Source: Lachnospiraceae bacterium UBA7160
GTDB lineage: Bacteria > Bacillota > Clostridia > Lachnospirales > Lachnospiraceae
Direction of reading: 5' to 3'
NCBI GenBank assembly: GCA_002491565.1
Contig: DKWE01000125.1
Location: 1 to 16,393, forward strand
Length of the DNA stretch: 16,393 nucleotides
The notes beneath the pieces are model-generated. The model ran no database searches, was not told the origin of the DNA, and saw nothing but the letters and a program-made list of their open reading frames with translations. This document shows, in pieces, positions 7,047 through 13,661 of the stretch. Each line of letters opens with the position of its first letter. Positions within the stretch are counted from its first letter, which is position 1. The translations under genes and the position numbers were made by a program.

Positions 7047-9401
7047 ATGAAAAAGGGTAGAAAGCTGTTGCTGGCTGCACTGGCAGTTAGCATGATGGGA
7101 ACTGCTGTGCCTGCGGCGGCACAGCAGGAAGAGGGGCTGCTGGCGTATCTTACGTTTGATGAAAATGGCGGTACGCTTGTGAAAGACAGTGCGGGAAAGC
7201 TGCCGGATGCGGAGGTAGCGTATCAGTTTACGCACGCCGTCTATATGGAAAGCCGGGATCCGCAGTGGCGTGCGTCCGGTGTGGAGGGCGGTTCACTGTT
7301 GTTTGACGGATGCTCGACCAGCGTTGCCTATGATCCGAAGGAGATCTGCGTGCAGGGTGACAGTTTTTCGGTGAGTGTCTGGGTGGCGCCGCGAGCATTT
7401 GAATGGGACGATCCAAACGCGGCAGAGAACGGCAATGAACATCTGACCGCACTCGTCAGCCAGTACAACAAAGAGAAAAAGCAGGGAATTCTGCTCGGAT
7501 ATCAGCGGTTTGGCAAGCTGTGCTTCCAGGTGGGAACCGGGGACTCCTGGTATACACTCTGGGGCGACGAGGGCAGACTCGAAAAGTACCAGTGGAATCT
7601 GGTTACAGCAGTGTTTGACGGAAAAAACGGCCGGATGGAGCTGTATCTGAACGGGGAGCTTGCCGGTTCGCTGGAGACGGAAGCTGGAGCCAGCATCTGC
7701 CCGGCAGAGCGCGAGAAACTCCTGATCGGCAAAAACTCCAGTGCTGAGCAGATTGCAGCAGGTACTTACAATATGTTCAGCGGCCTGATGGATGAGTTGA
7801 AGCTGTATGACTATGCACTTGGTGAGGAGGAGCTTGGATTCACAGAAGCGGAAGTGCCGGAGATTGATTTTGAGGATATCCGTCTGGAAAATATTCTGAC
7901 GGAGGACATCTACAAGACGCAGTATCACGGCGGTCCGTATGAGCACTGGATGAATGAGCCGCACGCACCGCTCTATTATAATGGAATGTATCATCTTTTT
8001 TACCAGTGCAATCCGGTCGGCACCTACTGGCGCAATATTTGCTGGGGCCATCTGGTAAGCGAGGATATGGTGAACTGGAGACCGGTCAAAGAGGCGATTG
8101 CACCGACGGAACATACAGTCGTGCCGGATGGCGTCTGGTCGGGAGGTGCCACGACAGATGCAAATGGGGTTCCGCTTCTGTTTTTCACAGCTGGAAATGA
8201 CAGCTTTGCAAAGGACGGGCTGATCTCGAATCAGAATATCGGCGTCGCTTACCCGGCAGACCTGACAGATCCGGAGCTGACGGACTGGGTCATCGGCGAC
8301 ACGCTTGCAATCCGCCAGGAGGAAGGGCAGGGTCGTGCCGGAGAATTCCGCGATCCTCATATCTGGAAGGAAGGGGATACCTGGTGCATGTTGATCTGTA
8401 CCGGGAGTACGGAAAGTACCGGAGGAAGTGCGATTCTGTATGAGACAAAAACGCTGGAGCTTCAGGAGGACGGAACGGTGGAGATGGACTGGACGTATCT
8501 GGGACCGGTCTATGAGCTGGAAAATCCGCCGATTACATACGGGACGAGCTGGGAGCTTCCGATTCTGATGCCGCTTTCTAACGAGGCTGGTACTGTGACA
8601 AAATACATTTTCATGATTTCACCAGCGCCTGCGGGGGTCGGGGACAATAAAATTTACTATTTCCTCGGAGATTTTGATCCTGAGACCGGAAAATTCACCC
8701 CGGATCCGGAGTTTGATAATGATCCGGCGCTGCTTGACTACGGCAGCAACGTCTTTACCGGGCCGAGCGCATTTGTGGATCCGGTAAGCGGCGAGGTCTG
8801 CATGTTCAGTATCATGCAGGATCAGCGCAGCGGGGCGGAAGAAGGGGCTGCGGGCTGGGCGCACTGCGTAGGACTGGCAAGACGCCTCTGGCTGAACGAC
8901 GATGGCACAGAGGTAAGGATGGATGTGCTGGATGCAGTGCACAGCCTGGAAGGAGCAGTTCTGCTGGACGAGAAGAATCTGACGCTTGCAGAGGCAAATG
9001 AGAAGCTCGCGGGAGTCCGGGGAGATCTGCTGTATGTGAAGGCGGTGCTTGCACCGGAGACAGCCACAGAGTTTGGCATTCAGATCAAAGCAGGCGTCTC
9101 CAGGGACAAGACGACGTACACGTATAATATGGAAAAGGGTACGATCATCGCAGCGACCAAAAACAGAGGCAGCGGCGCAAAGGGCAACAAGGTCTCCGGC
9201 CCGCTTACGCTGGAGGACGGCAGGCTGGTTATGGAGCTCTATATCGACCGCTCACTGGTAGAATCGTTCTTTAACAGCACCAAATCGATCAGCACGCGTT
9301 CCTACAGCGACTATGAATCGCAGGATATCGAACTGTTCTCTGAGGGAGATGTGCAGATAGAGGAGCTGTATGTGGCGGAGATGAATTCCATATATAAGTG
9401 A
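7047..9401 (+). CDS. Secreted LamG-GH32 protein (levanase-like) with variant catalytic motif
   Basis: A 784-residue protein with a signal peptide (cleavage about AAA25-Q26). Residues about 30-265 form a LamG/concanavalin-like domain (LLAYLTFDENGGT, FSVSVWV, MELYLNG, GLMDELKLYDYAL), a probable carbohydrate-binding module. From about 290 comes a GH32 propeller (YHLFYQCNP, WGHLVSEDMVNW), and a GH32 C-terminal sandwich ends near ELYIDRSLVESFFNS. The usual WMNDPNG is WMNEPHA here, so the nucleophile position is E304; R435-D436 (EFRDPH) and the acid/base E503 (SWELP) are kept. There is no LPXTG or other wall anchor. It lies 39 bases after the cytoplasmic GH32 gene, as the last gene of the operon, and would attack levan, inulin or another fructoside outside the cell. 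The altered motif suggests a distinct subfamily with a different specificity, or reduced activity. Confidence 0.88.
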   Translation: MKKGRKLLLAALAVSMMGTAVPAAAQQEEGLLAYLTFDENGGTLVKDSAGKLPDAEVAYQFTHAVYMESRDPQWRASGVEGGSLLFDGCSTSVAYDPKEICVQGDSFSVSVWVAPRAFEWDDPNAAENGNEHLTALVSQYNKEKKQGILLGYQRFGKLCFQVGTGDSWYTLWGDEGRLEKYQWNLVTAVFDGKNGRMELYLNGELAGSLETEAGASICPAEREKLLIGKNSSAEQIAAGTYNMFSGLMDELKLYDYALGEEELGFTEAEVPEIDFEDIRLENILTEDIYKTQYHGGPYEHWMNEPHAPLYYNGMYHLFYQCNPVGTYWRNICWGHLVSEDMVNWRPVKEAIAPTEHTVVPDGVWSGGATTDANGVPLLFFTAGNDSFAKDGLISNQNIGVAYPADLTDPELTDWVIGDTLAIRQEEGQGRAGEFRDPHIWKEGDTWCMLICTGSTESTGGSAILYETKTLELQEDGTVEMDWTYLGPVYELENPPITYGTSWELPILMPLSNEAGTVTKYIFMISPAPAGVGDNKIYYFLGDFDPETGKFTPDPEFDNDPALLDYGSNVFTGPSAFVDPVSGEVCMFSIMQDQRSGAEEGAAGWAHCVGLARRLWLNDDGTEVRMDVLDAVHSLEGAVLLDEKNLTLAEANEKLAGVRGDLLYVKAVLAPETATEFGIQIKAGVSRDKTTYTYNMEKGTIIAATKNRGSGAKGNKVSGPLTLEDGRLVMELYIDRSLVESFFNSTKSISTRSYSDYESQDIELFSEGDVQIEELYVAEMNSIYK

Positions 9402-9546
9402 TAGATGATACAACCTGAACCGGATAAAGCAGACCTCCAATGTGTCATTACAGATCAGTACAGCCGTCCACTACCTGGAAAAGTACGTCCAGAGGTCTTC
9501 TGAGATATTCGTACTTGTCGACTTATATAGGATCACCGATGAAAGG

Positions 9547-9648
9547 CAGAGGGTGTCGCAAAGCTGTTGAAAGCTGCAAGCTATGGCATATAGACCACTG
9601 GTCAGATACCATGCGCTGCATCTTGACTGCAGTTTGTGCCGCCCTCTG
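9547..9648 (+). repeat. Repeat family A, copy A2
   Basis: A 102-bp inverted-repeat element: CAGAGGGTGTCGCAAAGCTG at the left pairs with CAGTTTGTGCCGCCCTCTG at the right. It shares CTATGGCATATAGACCACTG with A1, and its apex GACCA-CTGGTC and middle stem ATGG/CCAT are intact. It lies 145 bases after the secreted GH32 gene and is followed by TTTTG, so it could serve as the operon terminator. The stretch 9402-9546 before it contains no gene that I can see. Confidence 0.7.
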
Positions 9649-9694
9649 TTTTGTATATTCAAGGAGATCGGACATGCTTTTCAGCCGAGTTGCC

Positions 9695-9752
9695 TAACCT
9701 GGATAAACCGGAACCCCAATTTTGCCATTTTGCGCAAGATTTCATCTATATT
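9695..9752 (+). repeat. Repeat C, copy C2
   Basis: It matches the reverse complement of C1 (1530-1586) over about 56 bp with about four differences (AACCTGGATAAACCGGAACC is nearly identical). It lies between A2 and A3. The inverted C1/C2 pair brackets the transporter and GH32 genes at about 8.1 kb separation. Confidence 0.7.
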
Positions 9753-9785
9753 TAAACTGTAAGTGTGATCAGCTTATGGGTTACT

Positions 9786-9885
9786 GAGGATGTTGCAAAA
9801 TACTCCAGGACTACAATCTCTGGTAGTTTAACCGAGTGGTTATATATCATAGGATGTGGATTTCGGCAGTTTTGCAACACCCTCT
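9786..9885 (-). repeat. Repeat family A, copy A3
   Basis: A 100-bp copy in the opposite orientation to A1. GAGGATGTTGCAAAATACTCC at the left and TTTTGCAACACCCTCT at the right form the outer stem. Its reverse complement matches A1 along its length, including the block ATATAACCA. The apex AACC-ACTC-GGTT is a perfect small hairpin here. It abuts repeat B1 with only about one base between them. Confidence 0.75.
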
Positions 9886-9886
9886 A

Positions 9887-10007
9887 TAACACGCTTCGCG
9901 ATGCACACAAAATGCGTGAAACACGCATTTTGGCGCGGCTACCCTCGGGATTTTCGTGCAGAATGCACGAAAACGCCTTGCGGGACAGTGGGGCGTGAGC
10001 AGTAATG
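9887..10007 (+). repeat. Repeat family B, copy B1 (left arm missing)
   Basis: About 120 bp, roughly 88% identical by eye to 11482-11603. It contains two strong hairpins: CAAAATGCGTG/CACGCATTTTG (9908-9932) and TTTTCGTGCA/TGCACGAAAA (9951-9973). The right terminal arm GGCGTGAGCAGTAATG is present, but the left arm seen in B2 is absent, and repeat A3 begins instead. No coding potential. Confidence 0.72.
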
Positions 10008-10045
10008 CTTATGGCGCTGCACGGTTATTCCAGAGGAAATATTAG

Positions 10046-10074
10046 ATGACGGTGAGAAAAATTCGTGGTATGAT
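10046..10074 (+). promoter_or_regulatory. Possible promoter of the first acetyltransferase gene
   Basis: ATGACG (10046-10051) and TATGAT (10069-10074) are 17 bases apart, with TGG before the -10 box. A start near 10081 leaves a leader of about 39 bases. The -35 box is imperfect. Confidence 0.4.
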
Positions 10075-10119
10075 GGGGTAGAGCACGAAGAAAAGAGCTG
10101 CAATATCGGAGAAGACAAA

Positions 10120-10665
10120 ATGAAAATAACTTACCACAATTTATGCATTAGAGATGCCGGAGAAAGCGATTGCGGACAGCTTGCAGCCTGGTGGAATGAT
10201 GGAAGCGTTATGGCGCACGCAGGTTTTCCCAACGGTCTTGGCACAACGGCGGAAGAGATCAATGCGCAGATAGCGAATGACAGCGATGATACCAGGAGAC
10301 GCCTGATAATCGAATGCGAGGGAAGATCGATCGGTGAGATGAGTTTCTATATCTACGAAGGGAAAAAGGCCGAGATCGGGATCAAAATCTGCAATGCACA
10401 ATATCAGGAGAAAGGGCTTGGCCGAATTCTGTTAAGTATGCTGATCGAGGAATTGTTCCGCATGGGAAATGAGCTGGTCTTCTTAGACACCAATCTGAAA
10501 AATACACGGGCCCAGCATGTTTATGAGCTATTGGGATTCAAGAAGGTTGCGGTATATGAAAACTCGTGGAAAAACCAGCTGGGGGAACTGCAGTCCTCGG
10601 TGGCTTATGAACTGAAAGCATCGGATTTTTGCAATGCGAAGGGAAATGAACAGCGAGGTATTTGA
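10120..10665 (+). CDS. GNAT-family N-acetyltransferase (RimJ/RimL-like)
   Basis: A 181-residue cytoplasmic protein of the GNAT fold. It opens with an N-terminal strand of the type ITYHNLCIRDAGESDCGQLAAWWND, common in RimJ/RimL-like acetyltransferases that act on protein N-termini or small amines. The acetyl-CoA-binding loop is YQEKGLGRILLSMLI (about residues 91-105), and the C-terminal NTRAQHVYELLGFKKV segment is the usual last GNAT motif. The ribosome site is CGGAGAAG before the ATG. It is followed by a second GNAT gene 57 bases on; the pair is flanked by A+B repeat composites. The acceptor cannot be told from the sequence; antibiotic or toxin acetylation is possible but unsupported. Confidence 0.88.
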   Translation: MKITYHNLCIRDAGESDCGQLAAWWNDGSVMAHAGFPNGLGTTAEEINAQIANDSDDTRRRLIIECEGRSIGEMSFYIYEGKKAEIGIKICNAQYQEKGLGRILLSMLIEELFRMGNELVFLDTNLKNTRAQHVYELLGFKKVAVYENSWKNQLGELQSSVAYELKASDFCNAKGNEQRGI

Positions 10666-10722
10666 TTGGAATTCACATATCTGAAACAGGGCGCCAACAA
10701 AGATTGAATGGAGAACATTTAT

Positions 10723-11163
10723 ATGAATGAAGGAATACAAATCCAGGAAGAGCGGATTACTGCAGAGGAGTATATTAACTTTTTAAAAAGGACGGACCTG
10801 GGGAGCCAATATCCAAAAGAACGGTTCGAGGAAAGAATAGCGAAACTGGTAAACAATGTTACGATCAGCCTGATTGCAAGAAATGAGGCTGGGTTAGTCG
10901 TTGGCGTTTTATTTGGTCTGACCGATTATGTATACTGGCTCTATGTCACAGATTTGGGAGTCGCCAGAGAGTATGAAGGACAAGGGATTGGAAGGCAGCT
11001 TATGAAAACCGCGCATGATAAGGCGGGCGGAGAAAAGGATATTGCGGTGTACCTGATTGCAAATGAGAATGCCGTTCCATTTTATGAAAAACTTGGCATG
11101 AAAAAAGCAGAGGATGTCATGCAGTATAACCATATTGAATGGACAGAATTTACGGTGCAGTAG
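10723..11163 (+). CDS. GNAT-family N-acetyltransferase
   Basis: A 146-residue GNAT protein from the chosen ATG at 10723. GGAG lies nine bases before this ATG, whereas an in-frame ATG at 10708 has no ribosome site. Motif A reads LGVAREYEGQGIGRQLMKTA, the classic acetyl-CoA pyrophosphate loop, and the C-terminal ANENAVPFYEKLGMKKAEDV is the typical GNAT ending. The central part contains YVYWLYVTDLGV, a strand often followed by substrate contacts. It is probably co-transcribed with the preceding acetyltransferase, to which it is only distantly similar. The substrate is unknown. It is followed by 174 bases without a convincing gene before repeat A4. Confidence 0.87.
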   Translation: MNEGIQIQEERITAEEYINFLKRTDLGSQYPKERFEERIAKLVNNVTISLIARNEAGLVVGVLFGLTDYVYWLYVTDLGVAREYEGQGIGRQLMKTAHDKAGGEKDIAVYLIANENAVPFYEKLGMKKAEDVMQYNHIEWTEFTVQ

Positions 11164-11337
11164 AAAAGAAGATTGCACAGACAGCAAGAGGTATGGATGC
11201 CGGAAGGAGGGCGGGAGCTTACCTGGCGTATAACATTGACCGAAGGTCTGTGTATATTCCGAATGAAGAGGTGCGGAGCGGAATGGAGAATTGCTGAGAG
11301 AGTCTAAGAAACAATTCGAAAATGAAATAATGGTCAG

Positions 11338-11436
11338 GAGGGTGTTGCAAAATGCAGTTAGGACACAAGCTCAGGTACTTGGCCGGGTGGACATGTACCA
11401 TAACTTGTAGTTTTCTGCTATTTTGCGACGCCCTCT
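11338..11436 (-). repeat. Repeat family A, copy A4 (terminator-like)
   Basis: A 99-bp copy, same orientation as A3. GAGGGTGTTGCAAAATGCAG pairs with CTGCTATTTTGCGACGCCCTC. Internal stems ACAAG/CTTGT and GGTAC/GTACC are intact in its reverse complement and differ in sequence from the other copies, which is what a conserved RNA fold predicts. The right arm runs directly into TTTTT, so on the plus strand it looks like an intrinsic terminator for the acetyltransferase pair. Confidence 0.75.
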
Positions 11437-11447
11437 TTTTGCGGGAA

Positions 11448-11603
11448 GGTTACTGTTTACGGCTATTCTGGCCGCGAAAAATAACACGCTTTGCGATGCA
11501 CACAAAATGCGTGAAGCACGCATTTTGGCGCTGCTTCCCTCGGGATTTTCGTGCATTCTGCACGAAAGTGCCTCGCGGGACAGTGGCGGCGTGAATAGTA
11601 ACG
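11448..11603 (+). repeat. Repeat family B, copy B2 (complete, MITE-like)
   Basis: A 156-bp palindromic element. The left end GGTTACTGTTTACGGC is repeated inverted at the right as GGCGTGAATAGTAACG. The interior carries hairpins CAAAATGCGTG/CACGCATTTTG (11503-11527) and TTTCGTGCA/TGCACGAAA (11547-11567), the second framed by CCCTCG/CGCGGG. It stands directly after repeat A4, as B1 stands after A3. There is no reading frame of interest. Terminal inverted repeats with no transposase fit a MITE, but a structured-RNA repeat is equally possible. Confidence 0.7.
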
Positions 11604-11700
11604 TGGAAAGTTCTATGGGGCAGACTTTTTCTCGGGAAATTTTGTAAAAAGCTGTAACAGATTTCCGAATGCGATCTCCTATTTACAGGAGGTGGAAATT

Positions 11701-11995
11701 ATGGCTTATATTGAAGTGAATAATGTATCTAAAGTTTATCCCGGAGGGCCGGAGCCGGTAAGGGCGTTGGCAGGTATCTCCATGACGTTAGAGAAGGGGG
11801 AATTCATTGCGGTGACTGGTCCCTCTGGCTGCGGCAAATCCACGCTGCTGCATACGATTGGCGGCTTAAGTGAGCCGACATCGGGAACTATTTTGTTTCG
11901 TGGGGAACCGCTGTATCCGAGAAGCAAATCAGAGCTGGCGGTATTTCGCAGAAGAGAGGTGGGAATTGTATACCAATTCTTTAATCTTGTTCCTT
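11701..11995 (+). pseudogene. ABC transporter ATPase, MacB/LolD-type, truncated at 3' end
   Basis: The first about 98 residues are a good efflux/lipoprotein-export type ATPase: MAYIEVNNVSKVYPGGPEPV, Walker A GPSGCGKST at residues 40-48, and the Q-loop region VGIVYQFFNLVP. After VP at about 11995 the similarity stops, and the frame continues for some 48 unrelated residues through the antisense of the uxaA gene's 3' end. The signature (LSGGQ), Walker B and H-loop are missing, so less than half of a usual 220-250-residue protein remains and it cannot hydrolyse ATP. The start is set by AGGAGG eight bases before the ATG. The partner permease gene is not here. A deletion or insertion joined this fragment to uxaA. 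Confidence 0.85.
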
Positions 11996-11998
11996 ATC

Positions 11999-13513
11999 CT
12001 ATACAAAGCGACATACATGGTCAACAGCAATGTCTGAAAAACCATATGTCTCTGCTTTTGTCATTTTTCCGTTGCAGATATCCTCCACGATGTTCAGAAG
12101 CTCTGCACCCATCTCCTGGTAGTTTTTTTCCCCGCGGATAATTGCAGAGAGATCTACATCCATATTGTCCTCCATTTTGTTGTATGTAACCTCGTTGGCG
12201 GTGACTTTCAGCACTGGAACGATGGCATTTCCGGTTGGCGTTCCTCTGCCGGTGGTAAAGATTACGAGCTGGCAGCCGCTTGCCACCATGGAGGTGATGG
12301 AAGAAATGTCATATCCTGCAGTATCCATGATGAGAGCGCCGGTTTTGGTCGGTCTGGCAGCCTGCTCCAGAACCTCGACGATTGGGCGGGTACCACCCTT
12401 GCGGATGCAGCCAAGGCTCTTTTCATCAAGGGTTGAAAGGCCGCCCGTCTTGTTGCCAGGAGTTGGTTGACCGATCCGGCAGTCCTGACCGGCCGCTTTT
12501 AGGTGTTCCTCGTAAGCTCTGCATATTTCAACAATTTCATTATGGATTTTTGGGGTGGCTGCCCGCTTTGCTACGATGTGTTCCCCACCGATCCATTCGA
12601 TTGATTCACTCATCATGGCAGTTGCGCCGAGATCGACAAGTCGGTCGCTCAGCTCACCGACAGCTGGGTTGGATGCGATACCGGAGGTGGCGTCGGAACC
12701 GCCGCATTCAATGCCCATAAACAATTCAGAGATATCAAACAGCTCCTTTGGCTGCATTGCAGCCTGCGCTGCCATGTCTCTGGCTGCTCGCACTGCTTTT
12801 TCGATGGTTTTCAGAGTGCCTCCTTCATCCTGGATGCCGAAAGATACTACGGGCTTCGAGGTTATTGCCTGAATCTTCTCACGCAGCTCCTTGTGGCCGA
12901 CGGTTTCACAGCCGAGTCCGATGATCACGACGCCGTAGACATTCGGATTGCATGCAAAACCGGTCAGTACCTTCTGGGACATCGCGGTGTTGGCTGCCAC
13001 ATCAGAGCAACCGGTATTGAATACGATATTGACGGCGCCGCGGATTTGGCTGGCTACGATTCGGGCGCTCTCACTGCCGCAGGCACAGGAAGGAAGGATC
13101 AGTACGTGATTGCGGATACCTGGTCTGCCCTCTGCTCTCCGGTACCCCCGGAATTTCATGCCGGAATCAGTCTTTACTGTCTCAGGTACAGCGTCGGCAT
13201 CGGAAGTGGCAGCTACCGCGACGAACTCGCTGTCGTAATCTCTGGGAACGCTGTAAATATTATTGTGGGAGATCCAGCAGCCCCTGGAGACAGGCTGGGT
13301 GGTTCTTCCGATCCGTTCCCCGTATTTGATGATGTCCTCACCCTCTTTGAAATCTTCCAGTGCGATTTTGTGGCAGTACGGGATGGTTTCTTTGGCATCT
13401 ATCGTGCAGAACTTGTCGCCTCTGCGGTAAATTACCTGTTCTCCGGCAGGAACCTCTTTTACGCAGGTTACGACATTGTCTTTCGTGTCCATCAATAATG
13501 CATTGATATTCAT
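11999..13513 (-). CDS. uxaA: UxaA-family altronate/galactarate-type dehydratase
   Basis: A 504-residue protein of full length for fused UxaA-type hydro-lyases. Residues 1 to about 95 form the SAF domain (with IPYCHKIAL around H48). The second and catalytic parts follow: GYRRAEGRPGIRNHVLILPS, ECGGSDATSGIASNPAVG, ESIEWIGGEHIVAKRA and PGNKTGGLSTLDEKSLGC, all hallmarks of the family. Members dehydrate D-altronate or D-galactarate to 2-keto-3-deoxy sugar acids using iron or another divalent metal; related enzymes act on other sugar acids, so the substrate is inferred. AGGAGG precedes the ATG. It is divergent from a LysR regulator that probably controls it. No uxaB, uxaC or aldolase gene is in the window. 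Its stop codon is within a few bases of the junction with the broken ABC gene, and no terminator is visible. Confidence 0.9.
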   Translation of the reverse strand: MNINALLMDTKDNVVTCVKEVPAGEQVIYRRGDKFCTIDAKETIPYCHKIALEDFKEGEDIIKYGERIGRTTQPVSRGCWISHNNIYSVPRDYDSEFVAVAATSDADAVPETVKTDSGMKFRGYRRAEGRPGIRNHVLILPSCACGSESARIVASQIRGAVNIVFNTGCSDVAANTAMSQKVLTGFACNPNVYGVVIIGLGCETVGHKELREKIQAITSKPVVSFGIQDEGGTLKTIEKAVRAARDMAAQAAMQPKELFDISELFMGIECGGSDATSGIASNPAVGELSDRLVDLGATAMMSESIEWIGGEHIVAKRAATPKIHNEIVEICRAYEEHLKAAGQDCRIGQPTPGNKTGGLSTLDEKSLGCIRKGGTRPIVEVLEQAARPTKTGALIMDTAGYDISSITSMVASGCQLVIFTTGRGTPTGNAIVPVLKVTANEVTYNKMEDNMDVDLSAIIRGEKNYQEMGAELLNIVEDICNGKMTKAETYGFSDIAVDHVCRFV

Positions 13514-13571
13514 TACAATATTCCTCCTGTTTCTCCTGTTTTAACGATGGAAGTTCTTTGTTCACTATAAC

Positions 13572-13643
13572 TTGACTGTAACACGGCTGGATTATATAAT
13601 CAATTTTATAATATTTATATTATCATAAATTGAATTTATATAA
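13572..13643 (+). promoter_or_regulatory. Promoter and long AT-rich dyad between uxaA and the LysR gene
   Basis: TTGACT (13572-13577) and TATAAT (13595-13600), 17 bases apart, form a near-consensus promoter for the LysR gene. From 13592 to 13643 there is an imperfect dyad of about 52 bp: TTATATAA arms outside, TCAATTT/AAATTGA inside, and ATAATAT-TT-ATATTAT at the core (13608-13623). This overlaps the -10 box and the start site, as expected for an autoregulating LysR protein. On the minus strand TTGATT and TACAGT (17-base spacing) could serve uxaA. Confidence 0.6.
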
Positions 13644-13661
13644 TAGGAAGGAATGATTACC

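Noticed and set aside
9431..9498. AGACCTC/GAGGTCT inverted repeat after the secreted GH32 gene as a terminator
   Set aside because: The loop is over 50 bases and no T-tract follows. It may be a decayed repeat, but there is no second copy in the window.
11139..11297. A 52-codon frame overlapping the end of the second acetyltransferase gene (GAYLAYNIDRRSVYIPNEEV in its second half)
   Set aside because: The sequence looks somewhat protein-like, but there is no ribosome site and no family I recognise. A homology search could rescue it.
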